Positions 34,964 through 43,658 are shown, counted from the first letter of the stretch. The stretch: 59,524 bases of DNA from Algibacter pacificus (GCF_008033385.1 NZ_VOGY01000015.1:1-59524); one strand, 5' to 3'. The notes: generated by a model from the letters alone, not told the origin. Numbers and translations: made by a program.

Positions 34964-36472
34964 TTATTCTAAATCTGGATTTTGCGTCATTAATCTGTTA
35001 TTTATCATTTCTTCATTTGGAATTGGATAACAAATTTTATTTTCTTCTAAAGGTTTTCCACCTTTAATGCTTTCTATCCATGGTTTGCCTGCTTTCATAA
35101 ATCTAAGTGATGCAAAAAATTCGCTACCATTTTCTAAAAATGTTTCTAAGAAATATTCTTGAAAAATTAAATCCATTAATTCTTGTTCATTACTTGGGTT
35201 TAGGCTGGGTAAACTTGGGTTAGTGCGTATGGAACGCATTAAATTGATAGGAGCAATGGCATCTGATATAGAAGCCCCTGTTCTAGCAAGCAATTCTGAT
35301 TTCATAATATAGAGTTCGGGGTATCTAAAATAGTATGCGGCGTATTTTTCATCGGGTGGATTAGATTGTTGTCCTGCATAACGACCTAAACGAGCTAATT
35401 TTGGCCAAGTGTAATACATGGTGTTATCCCAGGTCTCGGCACCCCGAACAGGACCGGTTACAATATCCCATCGTGGGTCGGCTTTAAACCAGTCAATTCC
35501 ATATTCAAGACCAGCAGTTAAGCTTTCTCCTGGACCTAAAGGTAATCTATCTCCTATAATTTGTGCTAATCCATAGGGGTACCAATATCCGGCGTTAGTG
35601 GTTCTACGTCCATCATCATCTAAATATCTTACAAATAAGTTTTCTGGAGAATCCCATGAATCTTCATATACCTGCGCTAAATCTTCCTGCATTGCAAAAC
35701 CAGCAGGGCTTGACTCTAGTACATCATTAACCAGAGAAAGAGCTTCGTTTAAATCTGAGGTTGTATTGTTGTACCCGCCACGGTAAAGCAAAATCTTAGC
35801 TTTTAATACCTTTGCAAATTCTTTGGAAACATATCTAGGACTTTCAAAAGTGCCTAATTTGGCAATGGCATAATCTAGGTCTTCAAAAATTTTAGTATAA
35901 CTTTCACCAATAGAAATTCTGGCTTTTTCAACATTACTTAGGTTTGTTACTTCATCTCTATATAATAAACCATAAGGGTTAGTGTCATCATCACTCCACC
36001 AATGGCCATAATTCCATAATAAATTAATATTTACCCAAGCGCGTAAGCACTTACCTTCTGCAATCAAAGCTTCACGTTCTGCTTCGCTAGGTACAGCATT
36101 TTCGGGAAGGTTTATTGCTCCATTTATTGCGAAATTAGCAGCGTTTAGTGTTTTGTAAAAAGTGGTCCAAAATGCCTTTCCGGTTTCAGTATTATTAAGT
36201 TGGTTATATTCCATCTCATAATCGCCACTACTCCAATTTACAAATCCAGATTTAGAGGCAAGAGCTACATACAAACCTCCAGACCAATCACCTCCCGCGC
36301 TGGCTCCAGAAAAGTTGGCGTAAATGCCACCTAGAGCGGCTTCAGCCTTACTAAAAGAGGTTAGTGCATTTTCTTCGTTTAAGGAATAACTCGGTTCTTT
36401 TTCTAAAAAGTCTGAACAAGCGCTCACCGTAAAAATTAGGGTGAACAATGATATATTTAATAAATTTTTCAT
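34964..36472 (-). CDS. SusD/RagB-family outer-membrane lipoprotein
   Basis: The 502-residue lipoprotein (processing site VSAC) has the SusD N-terminal signature DFLEKEPSYSLNEENAL, TPR-like helical segments such as AEREALIAEGKCLRAWVNINLLWNYG, and the C-terminal ENKICYPIPNEEM typical of RagB/SusD. It should form the lid of the SusC barrel encoded 11 bases upstream. Unlike the SusD at 8695 it is of the classical RagB branch. The ligand cannot be read from the sequence. Confidence 0.92.
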   Translation of the reverse strand: MKNLLNISLFTLIFTVSACSDFLEKEPSYSLNEENALTSFSKAEAALGGIYANFSGASAGGDWSGGLYVALASKSGFVNWSSGDYEMEYNQLNNTETGKAFWTTFYKTLNAANFAINGAINLPENAVPSEAEREALIAEGKCLRAWVNINLLWNYGHWWSDDDTNPYGLLYRDEVTNLSNVEKARISIGESYTKIFEDLDYAIAKLGTFESPRYVSKEFAKVLKAKILLYRGGYNNTTSDLNEALSLVNDVLESSPAGFAMQEDLAQVYEDSWDSPENLFVRYLDDDGRRTTNAGYWYPYGLAQIIGDRLPLGPGESLTAGLEYGIDWFKADPRWDIVTGPVRGAETWDNTMYYTWPKLARLGRYAGQQSNPPDEKYAAYYFRYPELYIMKSELLARTGASISDAIAPINLMRSIRTNPSLPSLNPSNEQELMDLIFQEYFLETFLENGSEFFASLRFMKAGKPWIESIKGGKPLEENKICYPIPNEEMINNRLMTQNPDLE

Positions 36473-36483
36473 CTGTTGATTTT

Positions 36484-39400
36484 TTACTGAAGGTTAATTT
36501 TAATTCCAAGATTATAAATTTGGGCAGATGGATAGGTACTTTCATCTACTGCCATTCCAGAGCCAATGGAAGAAGATGTCCAGTTTCCTTGTGGGTCAAA
36601 TCCAGGGTATTTCGTTAATGTAAATAAATTTGTTGCTTGAAAGGTTAAATCTATTCCATTTACCACCATATTCTTAAACAGTTTACTTGGAAGTTTATAG
36701 GTAATATTTAATGCGTTTAAACGCAAGTATGATGCATCATGAAGATAAAAATCAGAGAATCTATTATTACTTCCAATGCCGTATTGAGCCATTCTAGGAT
36801 AGCTTGCTTCATAAGGACTGTTTAAAATGGTGCTTTGACCAGCAATTAAATTTGATTGATTGTAATTTCCAACATATCCAATATCACTAAGAGGCAATTT
36901 CCACAATCTTGTATGGCCAAAAGCGTAGGTGAAAGCTGCATTTACCAAAAGACCTTTATATCGGTAGGTTAATCCAAAACCTCCAAAACCTTTAGGGACA
37001 GATGATCCTAAATTTACACGGTCTTCATTGGTGATTTTACCGTCTCCATCTTGATCGATAAAAATTAAATCGCCTGCTGTTTCTTGTGCGCTATTTAAAT
37101 AGGTTGTTTGTCCTGTTTCAGTTCTACCTTGATTAGCGATGGCATCTTCTGCATTAACATAAAACCTTCCGGCGGTTTGGAAGCCAAACCATTGTCCTGT
37201 TTCTTCACCTTCAAGCATACGAATATAAGTGGTTCTAGAACTTGGAAATAATAGTTCTTCCGTATCTCCATTGATTTTGGTTACTTTGGTGACATTTTTC
37301 GAGAAATTAAAATCAAAGGTTAGTCGTTGATTTGAGGTACGAAGGATATCGTACTTGATATCAAATTCAAATCCATCATTTTTAATTGAAGCAACATTAG
37401 AAGTAATACTGCTAAACGCTGAACTTGGAGCTAGTGGAGATGAATAGATTAATTCATCACTTCTTTTTTGATAAATACCAATAGAACCATAAATTCTATC
37501 GTCTAATAAACCAAAATCTAATCCTAAATCAAACATTTGTGTTTGCTCCCATTGCAAGTTAGGGTTTCCAATAGAACTGGGCTGGATAGCTGGGTTTTCA
37601 TTATACCGAGTAGATCCTACTTGTGTAATCCAGTCAAAGTTACCGAGATTTTGTGATCCTGATAAACCTAAAGAAGCTCTAAGTTTTAGATAATTTACAT
37701 ATTTAGTGATATTTTCATTTTGCATGAATTTCTCACTAGACACTAACCAAGCGGCTGCGCCAGAAGGGAATATTCCCCAACGTTTGTCAGCTCCAAAACG
37801 AGATGACCCGTCTCTACGAATGGTACCAGAGATAATATAACGATCGTCAAATTTATAGTGCACACGAGCAAATTGAGATATTAATGCGTTTTCTGTTTGG
37901 GTTTCGGTTATGTTTCCTACAGAAGCTGCAGAGCTGAAGTTGTTTAAAATGTCATCATCTGGAAAGTTAGTAGCACTCATTGAATATCCCCGAACGATAT
38001 TATTTTCTAGAGAGTAGCCAGCTAAAGCACGAATGTCATGTTTGTCATTAATCATCTTCGCATACGTTAATGTGTTTTCCCAAACGTTTAAAGAAGCTTT
38101 ACTATTATACCAACTTCGGCTACCGGTAGTATTAAATCGACTTCCTGATCTAGAATAATTTAAGTTTTGGCTATCTGTATAATTATTGGTAAAAGCTGTA
38201 CGAAAGTCAAGGCCTTCAACAATGCCTATATCTAAAAAAGCAGTTCCATTGAATGTAATACCTTTTCCAGACCGAGTATTTTTTAAGGTTGTGTAAGGGT
38301 TCTCTGTGTAACGGTCTTTGGTGAAAATACTTCCGTCTTCATTAAACGCTGGAATATCGGGTCTAACTTTCTTTAATATATCTAGCATATAATCTTTGTC
38401 ATCAGAGTTACGAGTGCTACCACTTAAATTAAGCCCAAATTTAATGTTATTGTTTATTTTAGTATCTAAATTTACCCGACCACCATATAATTCACTTTTA
38501 CCTGTTTTAACAATCCCTTCCATATTTCTGTAATTAAAGGATACAAAATAGGTTGTTGCTTCTGAGCCACCACGAACCGAAAAATCTTGTTGCGTTACCA
38601 GTGGGTTTTGAGTCATCTCTTCTTGCCAATTGGTATTACCATCAAAATATGCAGTTGGTAAAACTTGTAAATCGGTTTTATCGTATTCACTTGTGTTTAA
38701 ATCGAAAAAAGCTTGTTGATCTAAATAAGATCTAGAGAAGTAATCGAATCCAGGTCTTACCATTATCATTTCTCTCGCTGCTGCATCAGCAAAAGTTTTA
38801 TATTCATCAGCTTCAAAATATTGATAACCATTAAAATCCATTACTTGAACACCTACTCGCGATGACACTTCAAAAATAGGTTTCATTCCGGCCTTGCCTT
38901 TTTTTGTTGTAACTATAACAACACCATTTGCAGCTCTAGAACCATAAACAGCGGTAGCAGAAGCATCTTTTAAAATATCAATACTTTTAACATCATTAAG
39001 GTTTAAGTTGTATAAAGTGTTGGCTATGTTACCTGAAGTTGTAGAAGAGTATTGGGGTACGCCATCTATAACCCATAAAGGCTGGTTGTTACCCGAAAGA
39101 GACGAAGCTCCACGGATTACTACACTAATAGGTGAAGTTGGTGATGCCGACTGTATTTGTACATTTACCCCAGCAGATCTACCTTGTAATAAGCTCTCTA
39201 CACTAGCACCCATGGGGGCATTTTCTATATCTTTAGCACTAATTCTAGAAATAGCACCTGTGGCATCTTTAATTTTTGATGTTCCATAGCCAATTACAAC
39301 AACCTCATCTAAGCCAGCAAGACTTGGTATCATATTTACATCAATTACGGTTTTGTTACCTATTGCAACCTCCAGATCTTTATATCCAAGGAAAGTAAAT

Positions 39401-39960
39401 ACCAAAACAATATTATTGTTTTGATTACTAATATTCAATTCATATTTACCATTAATATCAGTAGAGGCACCAGTCTGATGTCCTTTAAATATTACGTTTA
39501 CTCCAGGCAACGGTTCTCCTGTTTCGTCTAAAACGGTTCCTGTTATTTTTTGTTGAAATGATTTTAAGGATGAAACTGATTCAATAGGCTTTTCTGATAT
39601 TTGTTTTATGATTATTGTTTTATCGGAGGATAAAGAGTAGGAGAAATCGCCTTTTTCGAGGGTTTTATGCAATAGTGTCTCAATTTTAATTTTGCCTTTA
39701 TTTAAGGATACTTTTGGATAGTTATCAAATAAATGAGTTTGATAAATAAAATTGTAATCTGTTTGATTCATTATGAGTTCAAAAACCTCATCTACAGTTA
39801 TTGTTTGGTTTGTATGAATCGTTACTTTGCTTTGTGAGAATATGTTACCAGAGTTAAAACTAAAGACTGATGTACAGAGCAGGAGGATAAATGTTCTCAT
39901 CATAAAATGTAATGACTTGATTCTATTTTGGTAGAACCAATGGATTAATTTAATTTTCAT
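36484..39960 (-). CDS. SusC/RagA-family TonB-dependent transporter with STN domain
   Basis: The 1158-residue protein has an N-terminal STN signalling domain (about 45-118, FELIMNQTDYNFIYQ). A carboxypeptidase-regulatory-like domain (about 138-225), a TonB plug with DILKDASATAVYGSRAANG, and a long beta-barrel follow. The STN domain is the part that talks to FecR, so this receptor senses as well as transports and should induce its own cluster via the sigma factor at 41367. The start at 39960 gives a preamble before the hydrophobic signal (MMRTFILLLC), which is normal for STN-type SusC. A start at 39903 is the alternative. Confidence 0.93.
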   Translation of the reverse strand: MKIKLIHWFYQNRIKSLHFMMRTFILLLCTSVFSFNSGNIFSQSKVTIHTNQTITVDEVFELIMNQTDYNFIYQTHLFDNYPKVSLNKGKIKIETLLHKTLEKGDFSYSLSSDKTIIIKQISEKPIESVSSLKSFQQKITGTVLDETGEPLPGVNVIFKGHQTGASTDINGKYELNISNQNNNIVLVFTFLGYKDLEVAIGNKTVIDVNMIPSLAGLDEVVVIGYGTSKIKDATGAISRISAKDIENAPMGASVESLLQGRSAGVNVQIQSASPTSPISVVIRGASSLSGNNQPLWVIDGVPQYSSTTSGNIANTLYNLNLNDVKSIDILKDASATAVYGSRAANGVVIVTTKKGKAGMKPIFEVSSRVGVQVMDFNGYQYFEADEYKTFADAAAREMIMVRPGFDYFSRSYLDQQAFFDLNTSEYDKTDLQVLPTAYFDGNTNWQEEMTQNPLVTQQDFSVRGGSEATTYFVSFNYRNMEGIVKTGKSELYGGRVNLDTKINNNIKFGLNLSGSTRNSDDKDYMLDILKKVRPDIPAFNEDGSIFTKDRYTENPYTTLKNTRSGKGITFNGTAFLDIGIVEGLDFRTAFTNNYTDSQNLNYSRSGSRFNTTGSRSWYNSKASLNVWENTLTYAKMINDKHDIRALAGYSLENNIVRGYSMSATNFPDDDILNNFSSAASVGNITETQTENALISQFARVHYKFDDRYIISGTIRRDGSSRFGADKRWGIFPSGAAAWLVSSEKFMQNENITKYVNYLKLRASLGLSGSQNLGNFDWITQVGSTRYNENPAIQPSSIGNPNLQWEQTQMFDLGLDFGLLDDRIYGSIGIYQKRSDELIYSSPLAPSSAFSSITSNVASIKNDGFEFDIKYDILRTSNQRLTFDFNFSKNVTKVTKINGDTEELLFPSSRTTYIRMLEGEETGQWFGFQTAGRFYVNAEDAIANQGRTETGQTTYLNSAQETAGDLIFIDQDGDGKITNEDRVNLGSSVPKGFGGFGLTYRYKGLLVNAAFTYAFGHTRLWKLPLSDIGYVGNYNQSNLIAGQSTILNSPYEASYPRMAQYGIGSNNRFSDFYLHDASYLRLNALNITYKLPSKLFKNMVVNGIDLTFQATNLFTLTKYPGFDPQGNWTSSSIGSGMAVDESTYPSAQIYNLGIKINLQ

Positions 39961-40011
39961 AAATTTGCTTGTTATTAGTTAGTTAAACGAATAATTAATA
40001 ATGATTTTCAG

Positions 40012-40056
40012 GAGGGTAAAGCGTTTTTACTTTGGCGAGCAGAAAACTTTACTCTC
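40012..40056. other. Hairpin between fecR and susC
   Basis: A 10-bp inverted repeat (GAGGGTAAAG/CTTTACTCTC, one G-T pair) with a 25-base loop lies in the 100-base gap. It could attenuate read-through from fecR into the receptor gene. Confidence 0.4.
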
Positions 40057-40060
40057 TTTC

Positions 40061-41233
40061 TTATTTTTTAATAGTAATTGTATTGTTGTTTATGTCATAG
40101 GCTTGAATTAATTTTGTGTTTTTTATTAGGATTAAAATGTTTTCCATGTTTTGATGCTTACTTAATTGACCATTAAACGTTAAATTCTTAGCAGCTTCAT
40201 CTTCAAAAATAACATTAACATCGTACCAACGAGAAAGTACTTTCATGATATCTTTTAAGGGTTTGTTTTTAAAACTGAATAAACCGTTTTTCCATGCAAT
40301 TTCATATTTTGGTTCAACGGTTGAGATTGTCATATTGTTATTTTTGGTATTTACAACAGCCTGTTGATTAACTAGTAAACTTTTATGATGTTTATTAGCT
40401 TGAAGTACTATTTTACCTTCTATTAAGGTAGTATATATATTGTCTTCATCTTTGTAAGCTTTAATGTTAAACTCTGTACCCAATACATCTATTTCTTGGT
40501 TGTTAGTTATTACCTTAAATTTTGAACCTTGATTATTTTCACTAGGTGAAACATCAAAATAGGCTTCACCATAAACTAATTCAACTTTTCTGGTTTTTCC
40601 TTTAATAAAAGTGACAGGATATTTAAGTTTAGATTCTGAATTTAACCATACTTGTGTGCCGTCTTCTAATATAATGTAATACTGTCCGCCTCTTGGTATG
40701 GTTAAATAGTTATAGGCAATCTCTCTACTGGCTTTACTGACTTTAACTTTTTTATTAGCCTTAGGGGGTGTTTTGTAAATTATTTTCTCTCCGTTACTCG
40801 CAATATTTTTATTCGCATATTGTTTTCCTTTTTCAAGGGCTACGCTTGTACCATCATCTAAAGTTAAAATAGCTTTATCTGTTCCTGTTTTTATATTGTT
40901 GTTTACAATAATAGGTGTGTTGCGGTCTGTTTTTAAGTTGTTTAAAACGAATGGAATACTTATTAATATAGCAATTAAAGATGCCGCAGCATACTTAAAT
41001 ATTTTTCTTTTAAAAAGCGGAATAACTTTAGGTTGTGATTCTATGTTTTCTAAAACATTATTAAAAGCGGTATCAACATCTACTTTGTTGTACAGCTTGT
41101 TTAGGTTAAAATCATCAATTATAAAATCTTTAAAGATTTTATGGTTTTTGGGTTTTTTTAACCAGTCTTGTAGCTTGTTTAGTTCTATATCATCAATAGA
41201 ATTTGTTAAATACTTTAAAATTAATTTTTTCAA
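40061..41233 (-). CDS. FecR-family anti-sigma / sigma regulator
   Basis: The 390-residue inner-membrane protein has a cytoplasmic N-terminal helical part, one membrane helix (about 82-100), and a periplasmic FecR domain (about 165-275: ITIPRGGQYYIILEDGTQVWLN-type region). A C-terminal DUF4974 domain follows (NKPLKDIMKVLSRWYDVNV). It passes the signal from the STN domain of SusC to the ECF sigma factor. It is on the minus strand with susC, while the sigma gene is divergent, 133 bases away. In the usual layout sigma and FecR genes are in tandem. Confidence 0.92.
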   Translation of the reverse strand: MKKLILKYLTNSIDDIELNKLQDWLKKPKNHKIFKDFIIDDFNLNKLYNKVDVDTAFNNVLENIESQPKVIPLFKRKIFKYAAASLIAILISIPFVLNNLKTDRNTPIIVNNNIKTGTDKAILTLDDGTSVALEKGKQYANKNIASNGEKIIYKTPPKANKKVKVSKASREIAYNYLTIPRGGQYYIILEDGTQVWLNSESKLKYPVTFIKGKTRKVELVYGEAYFDVSPSENNQGSKFKVITNNQEIDVLGTEFNIKAYKDEDNIYTTLIEGKIVLQANKHHKSLLVNQQAVVNTKNNNMTISTVEPKYEIAWKNGLFSFKNKPLKDIMKVLSRWYDVNVIFEDEAAKNLTFNGQLSKHQNMENILILIKNTKLIQAYDINNNTITIKK

Positions 41234-41366
41234 TTTTTAAAAGATTTTGTGGTGATTTATATAGGTGTCGTTTCTATTTTATAAAAACCCTTAAAAAAAT
41301 TAACGTTTTTTTTATTTTTTTTTTACATTATATATCTTCACATTTGTTAAACTTAACAATTTTTTA

Positions 41367-41930
41367 ATGCAGGATTTAGATCTTATTAATGCTATAAAAC
41401 ATAATGATGAAAATGCTTTTGAAGTATTATTCCAAAAGTATTATGCAGACCTTGTGAATTATATTACTGTTTTTACGCAGCATAGGTCTACTTCGGAAGA
41501 TATTGTACAACAGTTGTTTGTAGGGCTTTGGGTTAAACGAGGTGAATTAAATATAACAAAATCGGTTAAAGGCTATTTGTATACTGTTGCTCATAGAGCT
41601 TATGTAGATTATTACAGAAGTACAAAGCGAAGAAATGCGTTACTAGACGATTTAAAAGAACAAGCGTTAAGAGATAATATAAAGGAAGATAAAGAAATTG
41701 AAAAAAAAAGAATAAGAAAATTAAAACAAATAGTAGATACTTTACCACCAAAGTGTCAAGAAATTTTAAAGCTCAATAAACTAGAAGGGTTAAAATATCA
41801 AGAAATAGCTAATCGCTTAAATATCTCTGTAAAAACTGTAGAATCTCAAATGCGCATTGCTTATCAAAAAATACGAGAAGGTTTTGATAATGACTCCTCT
41901 GTTTTTATTATTATTTCAAAAGCTTTTTAA
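41367..41930 (+). CDS. ECF RNA polymerase sigma factor, FecI-like
   Basis: The 187-residue sigma-70 family protein has region 2 (ENAFEVLFQKYYADLVNY to YLYTVAHRAYVDYYR) and region 4 (LPPKCQEILKLNKLEGLKYQEIANRLNISVKTVESQM), the standard pair for ECF factors of the Bacteroidota FecI-like group. It probably directs transcription of fecR-susC-susD and the genes behind them when the receptor is loaded. It is the only plus-strand gene in the candidate island and lies just before the folC relic. Confidence 0.93.
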   Translation: MQDLDLINAIKHNDENAFEVLFQKYYADLVNYITVFTQHRSTSEDIVQQLFVGLWVKRGELNITKSVKGYLYTVAHRAYVDYYRSTKRRNALLDDLKEQALRDNIKEDKEIEKKRIRKLKQIVDTLPPKCQEILKLNKLEGLKYQEIANRLNISVKTVESQMRIAYQKIREGFDNDSSVFIIISKAF

Positions 41931-42246
41931 AAGACTATTCGGGGTAGTTTTGTAAGTGTAAATTTAAAATACATAACCCAAAATAGTATGCAATAGGCGT
42001 AACAAAGAAACAAATAAAAGAATAAACCTTAGAGCATTTGTTTAATGTTTTTGACGGAGTTAACAATACAGATTTAACTTTAATTATTAATTTATTATCT
42101 AAACATACTACCCCGTTATTTTTGTAAATCTAATAAAGTTATCTTTTAAAAGTTAAAAAATATTTTTAATGAATTGGCTTTAAAGGAAAAGTATATAATG
42201 TGTAAATAAAACATATACAGTAACTTATAAAAATTATAAATTAAAA
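41931..42246. other. Gene-free AT-rich stretch at the right end of the candidate island
   Basis: No gene is recognised between the sigma factor and the folC relic. An 8-bp inverted pair GGGGTAGT (41941-41948) and ACTACCCC (42108-42115) is the only notable structure. Confidence 0.5.
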
Positions 42247-42297
42247 GAATTTATATTCGTTGGCGAGGGCACATTTGTATCAGCCGAAATAATGTAA
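42247..42297 (+). pseudogene. Relic of a folC 3' end
   Basis: The 51 bases translate to EFIFVGEGTFVSAEIM plus stop. The end of the intact folC (23353-23403) gives DFIFIGGSTFVVAEII plus stop: 10 of 16 residues and 35 of 51 bases match, ending at the same stop codon. Both are followed by the same kind of T-rich, A-rich spacer, a TAnnTTTG promoter and an identical tRNA-Val. The divergence suggests DNA from a related flavobacterium, or an old duplication, rather than a fresh copy. No upstream folC sequence is visible. Confidence 0.75.
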
Positions 42298-42314
42298 TTT
42301 TTTTCAAAAAAAAT

Positions 42315-42344
42315 TTTGCAGAATTAAAAACTAAGTTATATTTG
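42315..42344 (+). promoter_or_regulatory. Promoter of tRNA-Val copy 2
   Basis: TTTG (42315-42318), 18 bases, then TATATTTG (42337-42344), with the same layout as at copy 1. Confidence 0.75.
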
Positions 42345-42360
42345 CACACGCAAAAGAGAA

Positions 42361-42435
42361 GGGCGCGTAGCTCAGTTGGTTCAGAGCACTTGGTTTACAC
42401 CCAAGGGGTCAGGGGTTCGAATCCCTTCGCGCCCA
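42361..42435 (+). tRNA. tRNA-Val (anticodon TAC), copy 2
   Basis: Identical over all 75 bases to the tRNA-Val at 23468, with the same anticodon TAC in loop TTTACAC. It forms the right end of the candidate island. Confidence 0.95.
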
Positions 42436-42443
42436 CAGAATAT

Positions 42444-42469
42444 AAACCTAAGATGAAAGTCTTAGGTTT
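42444..42469 (+). terminator. Terminator after tRNA-Val copy 2
   Basis: The stem AAACCTAAG/CTTAGGTTT is followed by a T run, 8 bases after the tRNA. Confidence 0.8.
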
Positions 42470-42534
42470 TTTTATGCGAAAAGTTTAGTTGGTTTTTTTA
42501 TTTTTATTACTTTAGGGACAACCAACCGATAATT

Positions 42535-43305
42535 ATGACTAGATTCAGTATTAAAGATACCTATAAGGAAATCTTTAAATCTCACGATAACCCTTCGCTT
42601 AAAAAACATATAGAGAAATTTATTGAACTAGATACCTATCTGCCTTACAGTTCAACTTTTTTTTGTGTGACCAATACGCAAGATTTGACTTTTGAGTATA
42701 TCAGTAAAAATATGACGGCCTGTTTAGGGCTTGATAAAGCAGAGCTGAAAGCCCTTGGGATGCGAAATTTTTGGAGTAGAATGCATCCATCCGATTTAGA
42801 GCAGTGGCTTCAAGGATTAAATGAATTAATGACCTTTACATTAAATGAAATTTCTTTAGAAAATAGAGAGCGTATGACTTATACGTGGAATTATCGTTTA
42901 ATGAACTCTCAAGGAGAATATGTAAATATCATTCAGAATACTACGCCATTGGAGTTTGATACAGATAGCAAGCCTATTATAGGTTTAGCGCATTATACGG
43001 TTTTGCCAGTGCAAACGGAGATGCAGGTTTGTGCTTCGGCTAAATTTTTAAATGAAAATAATGAATACGAGACGGTTTACTATAATAATTTTTCTCATAA
43101 GTTATTAAAAGGTGGAATTAGTAATCGAGAGCGAGATATTATAAGGCTGTTAGTTTTAAATAATTCAAGTAAACAGATAGGGTTAAGTTTAAATATTAGT
43201 TCTAAAACGGTTGACACCCACCGTAGGAATATTCTAAAGAAGCTTAATATTTCCTCTACAGGAGAGCTTATAGGAATGCTTAAAATGAATAAAAACTTAT
43301 TTTAA
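42535..43305 (+). CDS. PAS-like sensor / LuxR-family transcriptional regulator
   Basis: The 256-residue protein has a PAS-like sensory domain (about 35-165: YISKNMTACLGLDKAELKALG, MHPSDLEQWLQGL). A C-terminal LuxR/GerE helix-turn-helix follows (about 192-250: LKGGISNRERDIIRLLV, SSKQIGLSLNISSKTVDTHRRNILKKLN). It has no receiver domain and is cytoplasmic, so the PAS domain probably senses a small ligand or redox state. It lies just outside the candidate island and may be the original right-hand neighbour of the folC/tRNA-Val locus. The target genes are unknown. Confidence 0.88.
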   Translation: MTRFSIKDTYKEIFKSHDNPSLKKHIEKFIELDTYLPYSSTFFCVTNTQDLTFEYISKNMTACLGLDKAELKALGMRNFWSRMHPSDLEQWLQGLNELMTFTLNEISLENRERMTYTWNYRLMNSQGEYVNIIQNTTPLEFDTDSKPIIGLAHYTVLPVQTEMQVCASAKFLNENNEYETVYYNNFSHKLLKGGISNRERDIIRLLVLNNSSKQIGLSLNISSKTVDTHRRNILKKLNISSTGELIGMLKMNKNLF

Positions 43306-43370
43306 GATGTATTGAATTTTAAAATTACTCAATTTGAGTATTGTGTGTGTTTAAAAAAAGCGAGACCTTT

Positions 43371-43404
43371 ACAATGCTATTAATTAGTTCTTAAGGGGAG
43401 AATT
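43371..43404 (+). repeat. 34-bp dispersed repeat, copy 1
   Basis: The sequence reads ACAATGCTATTAATTAGTTC, then TTAAGGGGAGAATT. An inverted copy lies at 46937-46968, about 31 of 34 positions identical with a 2-base gap. It sits downstream of the LuxR-type gene, before its terminator. Confidence 0.65.
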
Positions 43405-43415
43405 ATTTTAAAATT

Positions 43416-43446
43416 AAGTGTCTGGTTTTTAATCAGGCACTTTTTT
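43416..43446 (+). terminator. Terminator of the LuxR-type gene
   Basis: The stem AAGTGTCTG/CAGGCACTT (one G-T pair) is followed directly by a T run. Confidence 0.8.
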
Positions 43447-43482
43447 AATTTATAGCTATTTAATTTAAATTTATCGCATAAA

Positions 43483-43512
43483 AAAAGATCTTTCATTTTT
43501 GAAAGATCTTTT
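43483..43512 (-). terminator. Terminator after tRNA-Thr
   Basis: A perfect 13-bp stem AAAAGATCTTTCA/TGAAAGATCTTTT is followed by a T run on the minus strand, 11 bases beyond the tRNA 3' end. Confidence 0.85.
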
Positions 43513-43522
43513 ACAATTTAAG

Positions 43523-43596
43523 AGCCGATGGAGGGACTCGAACCCACGACCTGCTGATTACAAATCAGCTGCTCTAGCCAGCTGAGCTACATCGGC
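43523..43596 (-). tRNA. tRNA-Thr (anticodon TGT)
   Basis: The cloverleaf has acceptor stem GCCGATG/CATCGGC and anticodon stem GCTGA/TCAGC with loop TTTGTAA (anticodon TGT). The T loop is TTCGAGT. The T stem contains one T-T mismatch. CCA is not encoded. Confidence 0.95.
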
Positions 43597-43610
43597 TTTT
43601 TTAACGAGTG

Positions 43611-43640
43611 CAAATATAATACTTAGAATTATATTTGCAA
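43611..43640 (-). promoter_or_regulatory. Promoter of tRNA-Thr, inside a palindrome
   Basis: On the minus strand TTG (43638-43640), 19 bases, then TATATTTG (43611-43618) form a near-ideal promoter. The region is also a 10-bp inverted repeat (43610-43619 with 43629-43638), which places a second TATATTTG on the plus strand. Confidence 0.7.
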
Positions 43641-43658
43641 TGTTTTTTGAAAAAAAAA

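Larger units (their letters stand above)
23545..42437. other. Candidate genomic island between two identical tRNA-Val genes
   Basis: The 18.9-kb segment starts at the end of one tRNA-Val and ends with a second, identical tRNA-Val (77-bp direct repeat). In front of the second copy lies a diverged folC 3' end, mirroring the folC-tRNA order at the left end. All protein genes except the sigma factor are on the minus strand and form one functional theme (SusCD import, thioredoxin-type proteins, peptidase, PLP enzyme). No integrase or transposase is visible inside, so this is a proposed island or recombination scar rather than an active element. Confidence 0.5.
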
